Numbered from the stretch's first letter, positions 1 through 6,171 are shown. The stretch is 7,936 nt of DNA from an uncultured Burkholderiales bacterium (GCA_903831925.1 CAIKZV010000654.1:1-7936); one strand, 5' to 3'. The notes: generated by a model from the sequence alone, not told the origin. Made by a program: numbers and translations.

Positions 1-710
1 AGGACTGGGTCGCCAAGACGAAGACCAAGGCAGTCATCGTTTTCGAAGGTCGCGATTCAGCCGGCAAGGGCGGCGTGATCAAGCGCATCACTCAGCGCCT
101 GAATCCGCGGGTCTGCCGTGTGGTGGCGCTGCCTGCTCCCAATGACCGCGAACGCACGCAATGGTACTTTCAACGCTATGTCGCGCATCTGCCCGCCGCC
201 GGAGAGATCGTGCTGTTCGACCGCAGTTGGTACAACCGGGCTGGCGTCGAGCGGGTCATGGGGTTTTGCACTGACGAAGAGTATGAGGCGTTCTTCCGGA
301 CGGTGCCCGAGTTCGAGCGCATGCTGGTGCGATCGGGCATCAAGGTCATCAAGTACTGGTTCTCGATCACCGACGATGAGCAGCACCTTCGCTTTCTGGG
401 GCGGATTCACGATCCTCTGAAACAGTGGAAGCTCAGCCCGATGGACCTGGAGTCACGCCGTCGCTGGGAGGACTACACCCGGGCCAAGGAGACGATGCTG
501 GAACGCACGCATATCCCCGAGGCGCCCTGGTGGCTGGTTCAGGCGGTCGACAAGAAAAAAGCCCGCCTCAATTGCATCGCGCATCTTCTCGAGCAGTTCA
601 ACTATGAAGAAGTCGAGCGCGAACCGGTGGTCTTGCCCGAGCGCGTACGCAACCCGGACTACCTGCGTCATCCGGTTGCGCCCGAGCTCTACGTGCCCGA
701 AAAGTACTGA
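1..710 (+). CDS. ppk2: Polyphosphate kinase 2 (class I PPK2), 5'-truncated
   Basis: Class I PPK2 enzymes transfer phosphate between inorganic polyphosphate and nucleoside diphosphates in the cytoplasm. The gene enters from the left edge; its frame begins at base 3, and 235 codons are visible before the TGA at 708-710. Near the visible start lies a Walker A loop (GRDSAGKGG), which binds polyphosphate in this family. About 50 residues later comes the Walker B block LFDRSWYNRAGVERVMG. A lid-like stretch with RRRWEDYTRAKETM follows, then the family-typical APWWLV strand. The C-terminus (PVAPELYVPEKY) is intact. Compared with the usual 260-300 residues, roughly 30-60 N-terminal residues lie outside the window. 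A GTG at base 75 falls inside the P-loop and cannot be the start. The next gene is convergent, so this gene's operon, if any, lies upstream. Family assignment is firm; nucleotide preference cannot be read here. Confidence 0.93.
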   Translation, partial: DWVAKTKTKAVIVFEGRDSAGKGGVIKRITQRLNPRVCRVVALPAPNDRERTQWYFQRYVAHLPAAGEIVLFDRSWYNRAGVERVMGFCTDEEYEAFFRTVPEFERMLVRSGIKVIKYWFSITDDEQHLRFLGRIHDPLKQWKLSPMDLESRRRWEDYTRAKETMLERTHIPEAPWWLVQAVDKKKARLNCIAHLLEQFNYEEVEREPVVLPERVRNPDYLRHPVAPELYVPEKY

Positions 711-723
711 GATCTCGCGTGAT

Positions 724-745
724 TCATCGGGTGCGGGCCCGATGA
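724..745. terminator. Hairpin at the convergent junction of ppk2 and the hydroxylase
   Basis: TCATCGGG (724-731) and CCCGATGA (738-745) form a perfect 8-bp stem with a 6-base loop, starting 13 bases after the ppk2 stop and including the hydroxylase stop codon (complement of 724-726). It may end transcription from either side. Neither strand carries a T run after the stem, so it is not a canonical intrinsic terminator. Confidence 0.35.
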
Positions 746-2196
746 TGCCGACTGAGCAGTGCGGCAAGCCCTGGGGCATTGTCTGCAGTGCCGGCGATAT
801 AGCGGTCAGGACGAATCAGGATCGCGCGGGCGCCCAGGCGTGCCAGCCACTCGCTGCAGGCAGCATCCGAGCCTGGCACCACCGCCAGTGAGCCATCGCA
901 GGGCAAGCGCATCTGTGCGGCCAGCGCCGGTTCGATCAGGAGCCCATGGCGATAGCCGAGGCCATCATCGAGCCGGCTGCCGTCGTCCAGTCGGGGCTGC
1001 TCTGCGAGTCGACCCGAGAACTCGCCGCCATCGTGATCGCCCGGCCCGAGTCGCGGTCGCGGCGCGGTCAGGGTCAGCGGCTTGTCCAGCAGCAGGGCGT
1101 CGCGTCGTCGTGCGGCTTGCGGATCGGTTTCCTGGATGATCCGGCCCAGGCCGAGCGTGGTCTCGATGAACTCGCGCACATGCGGTGATCGCTCGCTCTC
1201 ATAGGTGTCGAGCAAGTCCTCGCTGGCTGTTGCGTCGATCAGGTCGGCGAGTTTCCAGGCGAGATTCGAGGCATCGCGGATGCCTGCACACAGTCCCTGG
1301 CCCATGAAGGGAGGCGTCTGATGGGCCGCATCGCCTGCGATCAGGAGCCGACCGCGACGCCAACCCTTGGCGACAACTGAATGGAAGGTGTAGCACGCCG
1401 GGCGCTCGAGCTCGGCATCGTCGGGGGTGATCCAGCGTCGCAGCAGCGACCAGATCTGCTCCGGGCGGCACAGGGTCTCGGCGTCTTCTCCCGGCAGCAG
1501 CATCAGCTCCCACCGTCGACGTCGGCCGACCCCGCAGACATAGGTCGACGGGCGGGCCGGGTCGCAGAACTGGATGCTTCGATCGCCAAGGTCGGGTCGG
1601 TCCCGCTTGAGGATCACATCGACCACCAGCCAGCGTTCGTGCGAACCCAGGTCATCGAGTTCGATGCCCATGACGCGACGCACGCAGGAGCGCGCGCCAT
1701 CACAGCCGATCACCCAGTCGGCACTGGCTTCGAGCAGGCCGCCGTGTTCAAGGTTCTCGATCTTCAGGCTGACCCGGTCGGGCTGCGAGTCGATCGCGCA
1801 GACCTCGTGTCGCAGCAGCACTTTCACCGACGCTTGATCGGCGAGTCGCGCGCGCAGCGTCGCTTCGAGCACCGGCTGGTGATAGAGATAGCTCGGGTGC
1901 CAGCCCTGGTTGCCGATCTCGGGCGGGCGACTCCAGTCGACCAGCAACTGTCCGTCGGCATTGACGAAGCGCATGCCGGTGCCGACCCTCATCATGGGCA
2001 GCAGTGTGTCGGCCACGCCGATCGTCTGCATGACCCGCATGCACTCGGCGTCGAGCGAGATCGCGCGGGGCAGTCGATAGATGTCGGCGTCGCGTTCGAT
2101 GACCAGTACGCGCAGCCCACGCAGTGCGAGCAGGTTGGCCAGAGTGGCGCCCACCGGCCCATAACCGACGATCGCGACATCGTGGTGTTCGTGCAT
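724..2196 (-). CDS. MhpA-like FAD-dependent aromatic hydroxylase
   Basis: This is a 490-residue class A flavoprotein monooxygenase of the MhpA / phenol hydroxylase group, which hydroxylates phenolic rings using NAD(P)H and O2. Visible motifs are the N-terminal dinucleotide fold GYGPVG (residues 11-16), the DG motif IGCDGARS (163-170), and the second FAD motif GRLLIAGDAAHQTPPFMGQG (282-301) followed by GIRDASNLAWKL. A thioredoxin-like C-terminal domain typical of the group ends near ILIRPDRYIAGT (459-470). E. coli MhpA is about 60 residues longer. The start at 2196 is chosen because AGGAG (2202-2206, complement) sits five bases upstream and the fold begins at once. The frame stays open to 2319, but that extension would run through the divergent promoter region. 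The gene faces away from a VOC protein that may cleave the product. Family is firm; substrate is unknown, so no mhpA symbol is given. Confidence 0.88.
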   Translation of the reverse strand: MHEHHDVAIVGYGPVGATLANLLALRGLRVLVIERDADIYRLPRAISLDAECMRVMQTIGVADTLLPMMRVGTGMRFVNADGQLLVDWSRPPEIGNQGWHPSYLYHQPVLEATLRARLADQASVKVLLRHEVCAIDSQPDRVSLKIENLEHGGLLEASADWVIGCDGARSCVRRVMGIELDDLGSHERWLVVDVILKRDRPDLGDRSIQFCDPARPSTYVCGVGRRRRWELMLLPGEDAETLCRPEQIWSLLRRWITPDDAELERPACYTFHSVVAKGWRRGRLLIAGDAAHQTPPFMGQGLCAGIRDASNLAWKLADLIDATASEDLLDTYESERSPHVREFIETTLGLGRIIQETDPQAARRRDALLLDKPLTLTAPRPRLGPGDHDGGEFSGRLAEQPRLDDGSRLDDGLGYRHGLLIEPALAAQMRLPCDGSLAVVPGSDAACSEWLARLGARAILIRPDRYIAGTADNAPGLAALLSRHHRARTR

Positions 2197-2201
2197 ATCG
2201 A

Positions 2202-2206
2202 CTCCT
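2202..2206 (-). promoter_or_regulatory. Ribosome binding site of the aromatic hydroxylase
   Basis: AGGAG on the complement, five bases before the ATG at 2196. It decides the start against upstream in-frame codons reaching back to 2319. Confidence 0.75.
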
Positions 2207-2306
2207 GCTTTCGGGCGCGGTGACGGTGCGGTGGTGTTATACATCGGCTCAGGTCGAACCGCCCCAGCACACGATGTGACCGGTCGACAAAGAAACATCA
2301 CATTCC

Positions 2307-2312
2307 AAGGAG
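2307..2312 (+). promoter_or_regulatory. Ribosome binding site of the VOC gene
   Basis: AAGGAG ends five bases before the ATG at 2318. This fixes the start there rather than at the upstream in-frame ATG at 2231. Confidence 0.85.
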
Positions 2313-2317
2313 ACACC

Positions 2318-2869
2318 ATGACTCGCCCCGGTCTGAGCTTCAGTCACTTCGGTCTTTTTGTCACCGATCTGGCGTTGATGGAGGACTTCTATTCAAGGGT
2401 TCTCGAATTCACCGTCACCGATCGCGGCCGACTGGAGCGGCCCTCAGGCGCCGTCGATCTGGTCTTTTTCAGTCGCGACCCCGACGAGCATCATCAGATC
2501 GTGATGGCGGGCGGACGTCCGGGCGATGTGGGCTTCAACGTGATCAATCAGATTTCGCTCAAGGCCGACAGTCTGGCGACACTCAAGCTGATGCACGCGC
2601 GTCTTCAGAGCGAGGGGCTGCGCGAGATTGCCCCGATCACCCATGGCAATGCCCTGTCGGTCTATGCCAAGGATCCGGAAGGCAACCGGCTCGAGCTTTA
2701 TCTGGACCTGCCCTGGTATGTCACGCAGCCCCTGGCGGTCCCGGTCGATCTGTCTCGTGATGATGGCCTGATCATGGACGAGGCCGAGCGCCATGCGCGC
2801 TCACTGCCTGGCTTCATGCCGCGCGCCCAGTGGCGCGCGGAAATGGCCAGGCGGATGGGCGTCGCCTGA
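2318..2869 (+). CDS. Single-domain VOC protein, possible extradiol dioxygenase
   Basis: A 183-residue protein of the vicinal oxygen chelate (glyoxalase / type I extradiol dioxygenase) superfamily. The two beta-alpha-beta-beta-beta modules are visible: FSHFGLFVTDLALMEDFYSRVLEF-like start (residues 8-31), then a second module with DSLATLKLMHARL and a C-terminal DPEGNRLELYLDLPWYV block. Candidate metal ligands are His10, His58 or His59 (in DEHHQIVM) and Glu127 (in RLELY), the His/His/Glu triad of type I extradiol dioxygenases. At 183 residues it is one VOC unit, while classical two-domain ring-cleavage enzymes have about 300. Divergence from an aromatic hydroxylase supports a ring-cleavage role, but glyoxalase-like or other VOC chemistry is possible. 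The C-terminal ~45 residues (from about 138) are a helical tail outside the fold. Its stop lies seven bases from the leuA stop. Confidence 0.82.
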   Translation: MTRPGLSFSHFGLFVTDLALMEDFYSRVLEFTVTDRGRLERPSGAVDLVFFSRDPDEHHQIVMAGGRPGDVGFNVINQISLKADSLATLKLMHARLQSEGLREIAPITHGNALSVYAKDPEGNRLELYLDLPWYVTQPLAVPVDLSRDDGLIMDEAERHARSLPGFMPRAQWRAEMARRMGVA

Positions 2870-2892
2870 CCGCGGCTCAGGCCGCGCGACGC
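2859..2892. terminator. Hairpin shared by the convergent VOC and leuA stop codons
   Basis: GCCTGA (2864-2869) and TCAGGC (2877-2882) pair around the 7-base loop CCGCGGC, and GCGTC (2859-2863) with GACGC (2888-2892) extends the stem beyond a bulge. The VOC stop is in the left arm and the leuA stop, read on the complement, in the right arm. A bidirectional transcript end is likely. There is no T run on either side, so termination may depend on Rho or simple 3'-end protection. Confidence 0.4.
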
Positions 2893-4562
2893 GTCGCCTG
2901 GCTGCCGGCGTGATCGGCCAGACCGAAGCGGTTGGCCGCGCTCAGCAGCGCCCGCAGCGAAGCCACCACGATGCTGCGATCGATGCCGACGCCGAAACGC
3001 GCACCGGTCACGCCGTCGGTGGTTGCCTCGATGAAGGCCACCGCGCGCGCGTCCGACCCCGAGTCGATCGACCGCTCTTCATAGCTGTCGACACGCAGGG
3101 GCAGGCCGAGCGCATGGACGGCCGCATCGATCGGGCCATTGCCTTCGCCATGCAGCACATGCGTGACGCCGTCGATCGACACGGTGAGGTCGATCTGATG
3201 GCCGCCGTCGGTGCCGACCATTCGGTGCGCCAGCAGCTTGATGCGGGCGTCGTCATTGAGGTATTCGGTGTTGAAGAGGCGCCAGAGGTCGTCGGCGGTC
3301 ACCTCGGTGCCATGCTCGTCGGTATGGCGTTGCACGATCGAGCTGAACTCGACCTGCAGGCGGCGCGGCATGACCAGACCATGGTGGCGCTCGAGAAGGA
3401 ATGAGATGCCGCCCTTGCCCGACTGGCTGTTGACGCGGATGACCGACTCATAGGTCCGGCCGAGATCGGCCGGGTCGATCGGCAGATAGGGAACTTCCCA
3501 GAGCGAGTCGGGCTGCTGGACGGCAAACCCTTTCTTGATCGCGTCCTGATGCGAACCCGAGAAGGCGGTGAACACCAGATCGCCGACATAGGGATGACGC
3601 GGATGGATCGGCAGCTGATTGCAGTGCTCGACCGTGCGGGCCACTTCATTGATGTCGGAGAAGTCGAGCTTGGGGTCGACGCCCTGCGAATAGAGGTTCA
3701 GTGCGAGTGTGACCAGGTCGACATTGCCGGTGCGCTCGCCGTTGCCAAAGAGGCAACCCTCGACCCGGTCGGCACCCGCCATGACACCGAGTTCGGCAGC
3801 GGCCACGGCGGTGCCGCGGTCGTTGTGGGGATGCAGCGAAATGATGGCCGATTCACGGTTGGGCAGATTGCGGATCATCCATTCGATCTGGTCGGCATAG
3901 ATGTTGGGTGTGGCCGACTCGACCGTGGCGGGCAGATTGAGAATCACCGGCCTTTGCGGCGTGGCACCCCACTCCTTCATGACTTCGACGCAGACATCAC
4001 GTGCGAATTCGAGTTCGGTGCTGGAGAACACCTCGGGGCTGTATTCAAAGCCCCAGTTGGTACCCGGGCGCGCGGCCAGCAGGCGCTTGACCACCCGGGT
4101 GCTGCTGATGGCCAGCTCGGTCACTTCCTCTTTGCTCAGATTGAAGACGATGCGCCGAAAGACCGGTGCCGTCGCGTTGTAAAGATGCACCGTGGCGTTT
4201 TTGGCGCCCTCGAGCGACTCGACCGAGCGGGTGATCAGGTCTTCGCGGGCCTGGGTCAGCACGCTGATCACGACATCATCGGGCACCAGGCCCTGTTCGA
4301 TGATGTGGCGCACGAAATCGAAGTCTGTCTGCGAGGCGGCAGGAAACCCCACCTCGATTTCCTTGACGCCGATCTTCAGAAGGGTTTCGAACATGCGCAG
4401 CTTGCGCGCGGTGTCCATCGGTTCGAAAAGTGCCTGATTGCCATCGCGCAGGTCGGTCGACAGCCAGCGGGGCGCCGCGTCGATGGTTCGGGTGGGCCAA
4501 CGGCGGTCGGGCAGGTCGATGACCGGAAACGGGCGGTATTTGCCGGCGGGCGATTTCATCAT
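2877..4562 (-). CDS. leuA: 2-isopropylmalate synthase, long form
   Basis: LeuA condenses acetyl-CoA with 2-oxoisovalerate to 2-isopropylmalate, the first committed step of leucine synthesis, in the cytoplasm. The 561 residues match the long (yeast/actinobacterial/Burkholderia-like) form rather than the ~520-residue E. coli form. The catalytic TIM barrel shows STDLRDGNQAL (residues 35-45, with metal ligand Asp40 and Arg39), HPHNDRG (244-250, metal-binding His244 and His246) and GNGERTGN (273-280). The C-terminal allosteric/dimerisation domain spans about 435-545, including HGEGNGPIDAAVHALGLPL; in this family it mediates leucine feedback inhibition. Start: two ATGs lie in tandem. AAGGAG (4573-4578, complement) is ten bases before the first (4562) and thirteen before the second, so the first is preferred. 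The gene stands alone, without leuB/C/D, and is preceded by a leader region that looks like a leucine attenuator. Confidence 0.96.
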   Translation of the reverse strand: MMKSPAGKYRPFPVIDLPDRRWPTRTIDAAPRWLSTDLRDGNQALFEPMDTARKLRMFETLLKIGVKEIEVGFPAASQTDFDFVRHIIEQGLVPDDVVISVLTQAREDLITRSVESLEGAKNATVHLYNATAPVFRRIVFNLSKEEVTELAISSTRVVKRLLAARPGTNWGFEYSPEVFSSTELEFARDVCVEVMKEWGATPQRPVILNLPATVESATPNIYADQIEWMIRNLPNRESAIISLHPHNDRGTAVAAAELGVMAGADRVEGCLFGNGERTGNVDLVTLALNLYSQGVDPKLDFSDINEVARTVEHCNQLPIHPRHPYVGDLVFTAFSGSHQDAIKKGFAVQQPDSLWEVPYLPIDPADLGRTYESVIRVNSQSGKGGISFLLERHHGLVMPRRLQVEFSSIVQRHTDEHGTEVTADDLWRLFNTEYLNDDARIKLLAHRMVGTDGGHQIDLTVSIDGVTHVLHGEGNGPIDAAVHALGLPLRVDSYEERSIDSGSDARAVAFIEATTDGVTGARFGVGIDRSIVVASLRALLSAANRFGLADHAGSQATRRAA

Positions 4563-4572
4563 GATCTCAAGG

Positions 4573-4578
4573 CTCCTT
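4573..4578 (-). promoter_or_regulatory. Ribosome binding site of leuA
   Basis: AAGGAG on the complement, ten bases before the first leuA ATG (4562). The core GGAGC (4572-4576) is complementary to an upstream GCTCC (4609-4613), so the site could be masked. Confidence 0.75.
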
Positions 4579-4704
4579 CGGATGCGGTGGTGTCTGCAAC
4601 CGGAACATGGAGCGCAGAGGCAGACGCCTTATCGGCTGGCCTCCCGGGCACCCCCTGTTTCGGTCGGGGTTCGGGTGGGCCGGGGTGGCGTTACTGACTG
4701 GTAC

Positions 4705-4797
4705 TCAGGCGCCCTGAATGGGCAGCAGACGACCCCGACCCGTGCCTAGTCGTAGCAGGGACAGAATCGAAATCTGGGTCAGCGAAACGCAAGTCAT
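4705..4797 (-). CDS. leuL: leu leader peptide (attenuator ORF)
   Basis: A 30-codon ORF, ATG at 4797 to TGA at 4705, lying 142 bases upstream of leuA on the same strand. Seven of its 30 residues are Leu, and with three Ile and one Val 11 of 30 are branched-chain. Residues 1-17 read MTCVSLTQISILSLLRL, and the tail continues with GTGRGRLLP. Codons 12-17 (CTG TCC CTG CTA CGA CTA) cluster four leucines, two of them CTA, a codon usually rare in GC-rich genomes. This layout (short Leu-rich ORF, promoter just upstream, competing RNA stems downstream, then leuA) is that of ribosome-mediated attenuators such as enteric leuL. A ribosome stalled on leucine codons would change pairing of the GGTCGGGGT segment encoded by codons 20-22. 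There is no Shine-Dalgarno; the ATG falls at the expected transcription start, suggesting leaderless translation. The peptide itself probably has no enzymatic role. Confidence 0.78.
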   Translation of the reverse strand: MTCVSLTQISILSLLRLGTGRGRLLPIQGA

Positions 4798-4803
4798 CCG
4801 CAG

Positions 4804-4833
4804 AGCCTAGTCGCGAGCCGGTGGGCTTGTCAA
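4804..4833 (-). promoter_or_regulatory. Sigma-70-type promoter of the leuL-leuA unit
   Basis: On the complement, a perfect -35 TTGACA (4828-4833) is separated by 18 bases from a weak -10 TAGGCT (4804-4809, three of six consensus bases including T1, A2 and T6). The expected start, about seven bases downstream, is 4797, the A of the leader ORF's ATG. A 6-bp inverted repeat, GCCGGT (4817-4822) and ACCGGC (4833-4838), brackets the -35 box. Confidence 0.65.
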
Positions 4834-4862
4834 CCGGCCCGGACCGACGGCGGCCTCCCGAG

Positions 4863-4890
4863 GGCGTTCTCAGTGGCGTTCTCAGTGGCG
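4863..4890. repeat. 12-bp tandem repeat, 2.3 copies
   Basis: GGCGTTCTCAGT occurs twice in tandem (4863-4874 and 4875-4886), followed by a further GGCG. It lies between the nucleoside transporter stop and the leuA promoter, 30 bases upstream of the -35 box. It could be an upstream binding site or a slippage duplication. Confidence 0.8.
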
Positions 4891-4895
4891 TGAGA

Positions 4896-6146
4896 TCAGC
4901 CGGTCAGAACGCCGACAAGCGCGGCGGTAATGCAGGTCGACAGGAGCCCGGCCGGCAGCGACCGGATGGCGAGTCGGCCGACCTCGGCTCGACGCTCCTC
5001 GGGCATCAGCGGCGCCATGCCGCCCAGCATGATGCCGACGCTGCCGAAGTTGGCAAAGCCTGCGAGGGCATAAGTCATCAGCAGTCGGCTGCGCGCCGAC
5101 ATCGCCTCGGGCGGCAGCGAGGCCATGTCGGCAAAGGCGAGGAATTCATTGAGGACGGTCTTCTTTCCAAGCAACTGCCCGGCGGTGCCGGCTTCGTCCC
5201 ACGGTATGCCCACCAGCCAGGCCAGCGGCGCGAAGATGCTGCCCATGATCCGTTCGGCCGATACCGGTGCGCCAGCCACGGGCGGCAAAAGCGCGAGGCC
5301 CTGATCGACCAGCGCGACCAGCGCAACGAAGACAATCAGCATCGCGACGATGTTCAGCAGCAGTTGCAGACCTTCGAGGGTGCCGCGCGTCAGTGCGGCG
5401 ATCGCGCTCGCATCTTCGCGCTGCATCGCAAGGTTCGACCGATCGGCAGGCTGATCCGACGGCACCATGAGGGCGGCCACCGCGATCGCTACCGGAATGG
5501 CCACCACCGAGGCGACCAGCAGATGGCCAAGCGCCTGCGGCACGATCGGCTTGAGGATGGTTGCATAGAGCACCAGCACCGTGCCGGCGATCGTGGCCAT
5601 GCCGCAGTTCATGACCATGAACAGTTCGCCGCGACTCATGGTGGCCAGCCAGGGTCTGACCACCAGCGGCCCTTCGATCATGCCGACGAAGGCGTTGGCT
5701 GCCGCCGACACGCCGACCGCGCCGCCGATGCCCAGCGTGCGATTGAGCAGCCAGGCGAAGGCCTCGACCACGCGCTTGAGAATGCCCCAGTGAAACAGCA
5801 CTGCCGACAGTGCCGAGATCAGCAGCACCAGCGGTAGCGCCTGGGTGGCCAGCACGAACCCGGCGCCCGGACTGACCGGGGTAAAGGGCAGGGCGCCACC
5901 ACCGAGGTAGCCGAAGACGAAGGACGTGCCGGCGGTACTGGCCAGCATCAGTGCATCGAGGACACCGTTGCTGCGTTCGAGCAGCCAGCTCAGTCCGGGC
6001 AGCCACGTGAATGCCGCGATCAGCACCAGTGCCAGTGCGATGCCTGCGGCGACCGTTCGCCAGGCGATCAGATCGCGTCGCTCCGAGGCGAGCCATGCGA
6101 GTCCGAGCATCGCCAGCACACCGAATCCACTGTGAATCATTGCCAT
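4896..6146 (-). CDS. Concentrative nucleoside transporter (CNT/NupC family)
   Basis: CNT proteins import nucleosides across the inner membrane with a proton or sodium gradient. The 416 residues match bacterial family length and are largely hydrophobic; I count about ten membrane or re-entrant segments. Family landmarks are present: NAFVGMIEGPLVVRP (residues 151-165), the gate-like region LEGLQLLLNIVAMLIVFVALVALVDQG (258-283, quoted only by its key turn LLLNIVAML), GKKTVLNEFLAF (327-338) and GFANFGSVGIMLGG (363-376). By comparison with Vibrio cholerae CNT, Glu158, Glu334, Asn366 and Ser369 fit substrate-site residues, but the usual G-Q-T/S-E reads G-M-I-E here. Start: 6146 is taken. ATG 6140 is an alternative, with AGGG six bases before it. 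No clear terminator follows the stop, so readthrough toward leuA is possible. The gene diverges from fadD. The substrate may differ from classical nucleosides. Confidence 0.88.
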   Translation of the reverse strand: MAMIHSGFGVLAMLGLAWLASERRDLIAWRTVAAGIALALVLIAAFTWLPGLSWLLERSNGVLDALMLASTAGTSFVFGYLGGGALPFTPVSPGAGFVLATQALPLVLLISALSAVLFHWGILKRVVEAFAWLLNRTLGIGGAVGVSAAANAFVGMIEGPLVVRPWLATMSRGELFMVMNCGMATIAGTVLVLYATILKPIVPQALGHLLVASVVAIPVAIAVAALMVPSDQPADRSNLAMQREDASAIAALTRGTLEGLQLLLNIVAMLIVFVALVALVDQGLALLPPVAGAPVSAERIMGSIFAPLAWLVGIPWDEAGTAGQLLGKKTVLNEFLAFADMASLPPEAMSARSRLLMTYALAGFANFGSVGIMLGGMAPLMPEERRAEVGRLAIRSLPAGLLSTCITAALVGVLTG

Positions 6147-6171
6147 CCCTGATTGCCCCTGCGGTCTTTCG

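Larger units (their letters stand above)
2197..2317. promoter_or_regulatory. Divergent control region between hydroxylase and VOC genes
   Basis: These 121 bases must hold the promoters for both divergent genes. On the complement, TATAAC (2236-2241) is a good -10-like hexamer about 40 bases before the hydroxylase start, but no convincing -35 is 16-18 bases upstream of it. Possible operator elements are GATGT (2273-2277) with its complement ACATC (2295-2299), centred 22 bases apart, and the 8-bp palindrome GACCGGTC (2278-2285) between them. A shared regulator would fit, but no regulator gene is adjacent. Confidence 0.4.
4563..4797 (-). promoter_or_regulatory. leuA leader RNA with probable leucine attenuator
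   Basis: This is the inferred 235-base 5' leader of leuA, read on the complement. After the leader ORF, several complementary segments compete. GGTCGGGGT (4732-4740), inside the leader ORF just after the leucine codons, is perfectly complementary to ACCCCGACC (4662-4670). That segment lies in the loop of a strong GC stem, CCCGG + CACCC (4680-4684, 4673-4677) with GGGTG + CCGGG (4649-4653, 4643-4647). Closer to leuA, GGcGTCTGC (4620-4628) pairs with GCAGACaCC (4589-4597), 8 of 9 positions. GCTCC (4609-4613) can pair with GGAGC (4572-4576) in the leuA ribosome binding site. No stem is followed by a T run, so control could be translational or Rho-dependent rather than by an intrinsic terminator. 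Pairings were found by eye, without energy calculation. Confidence 0.6.

Noticed and set aside
709..716. Palindrome GAGATCTC after the ppk2 stop
   Set aside because: Eight bases only, with no loop and no further structure; expected by chance.
1381..2223. Open frame of 280 codons on the + strand
   Set aside because: Lies wholly antisense to the hydroxylase gene, has no recognisable motifs, and results from high GC at third positions.
2197..2319. N-terminal extension of the hydroxylase to the ATG at 2319
   Set aside because: The extension has no homology to the flavoprotein fold, covers the whole divergent promoter region and overlaps the VOC start; a good ribosome binding site supports 2196.
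3549..4697. Open frame of 382 codons on the + strand
   Set aside because: Antisense to leuA and its leader; low-complexity Asp/Arg/Gly/His-rich product without motifs, typical of a GC-rich shadow frame.
4821..5837. Open frame of 338 codons on the + strand
   Set aside because: Antisense to the nucleoside transporter; the product is very rich in Arg, Gln, His and Asp and looks like no known protein.
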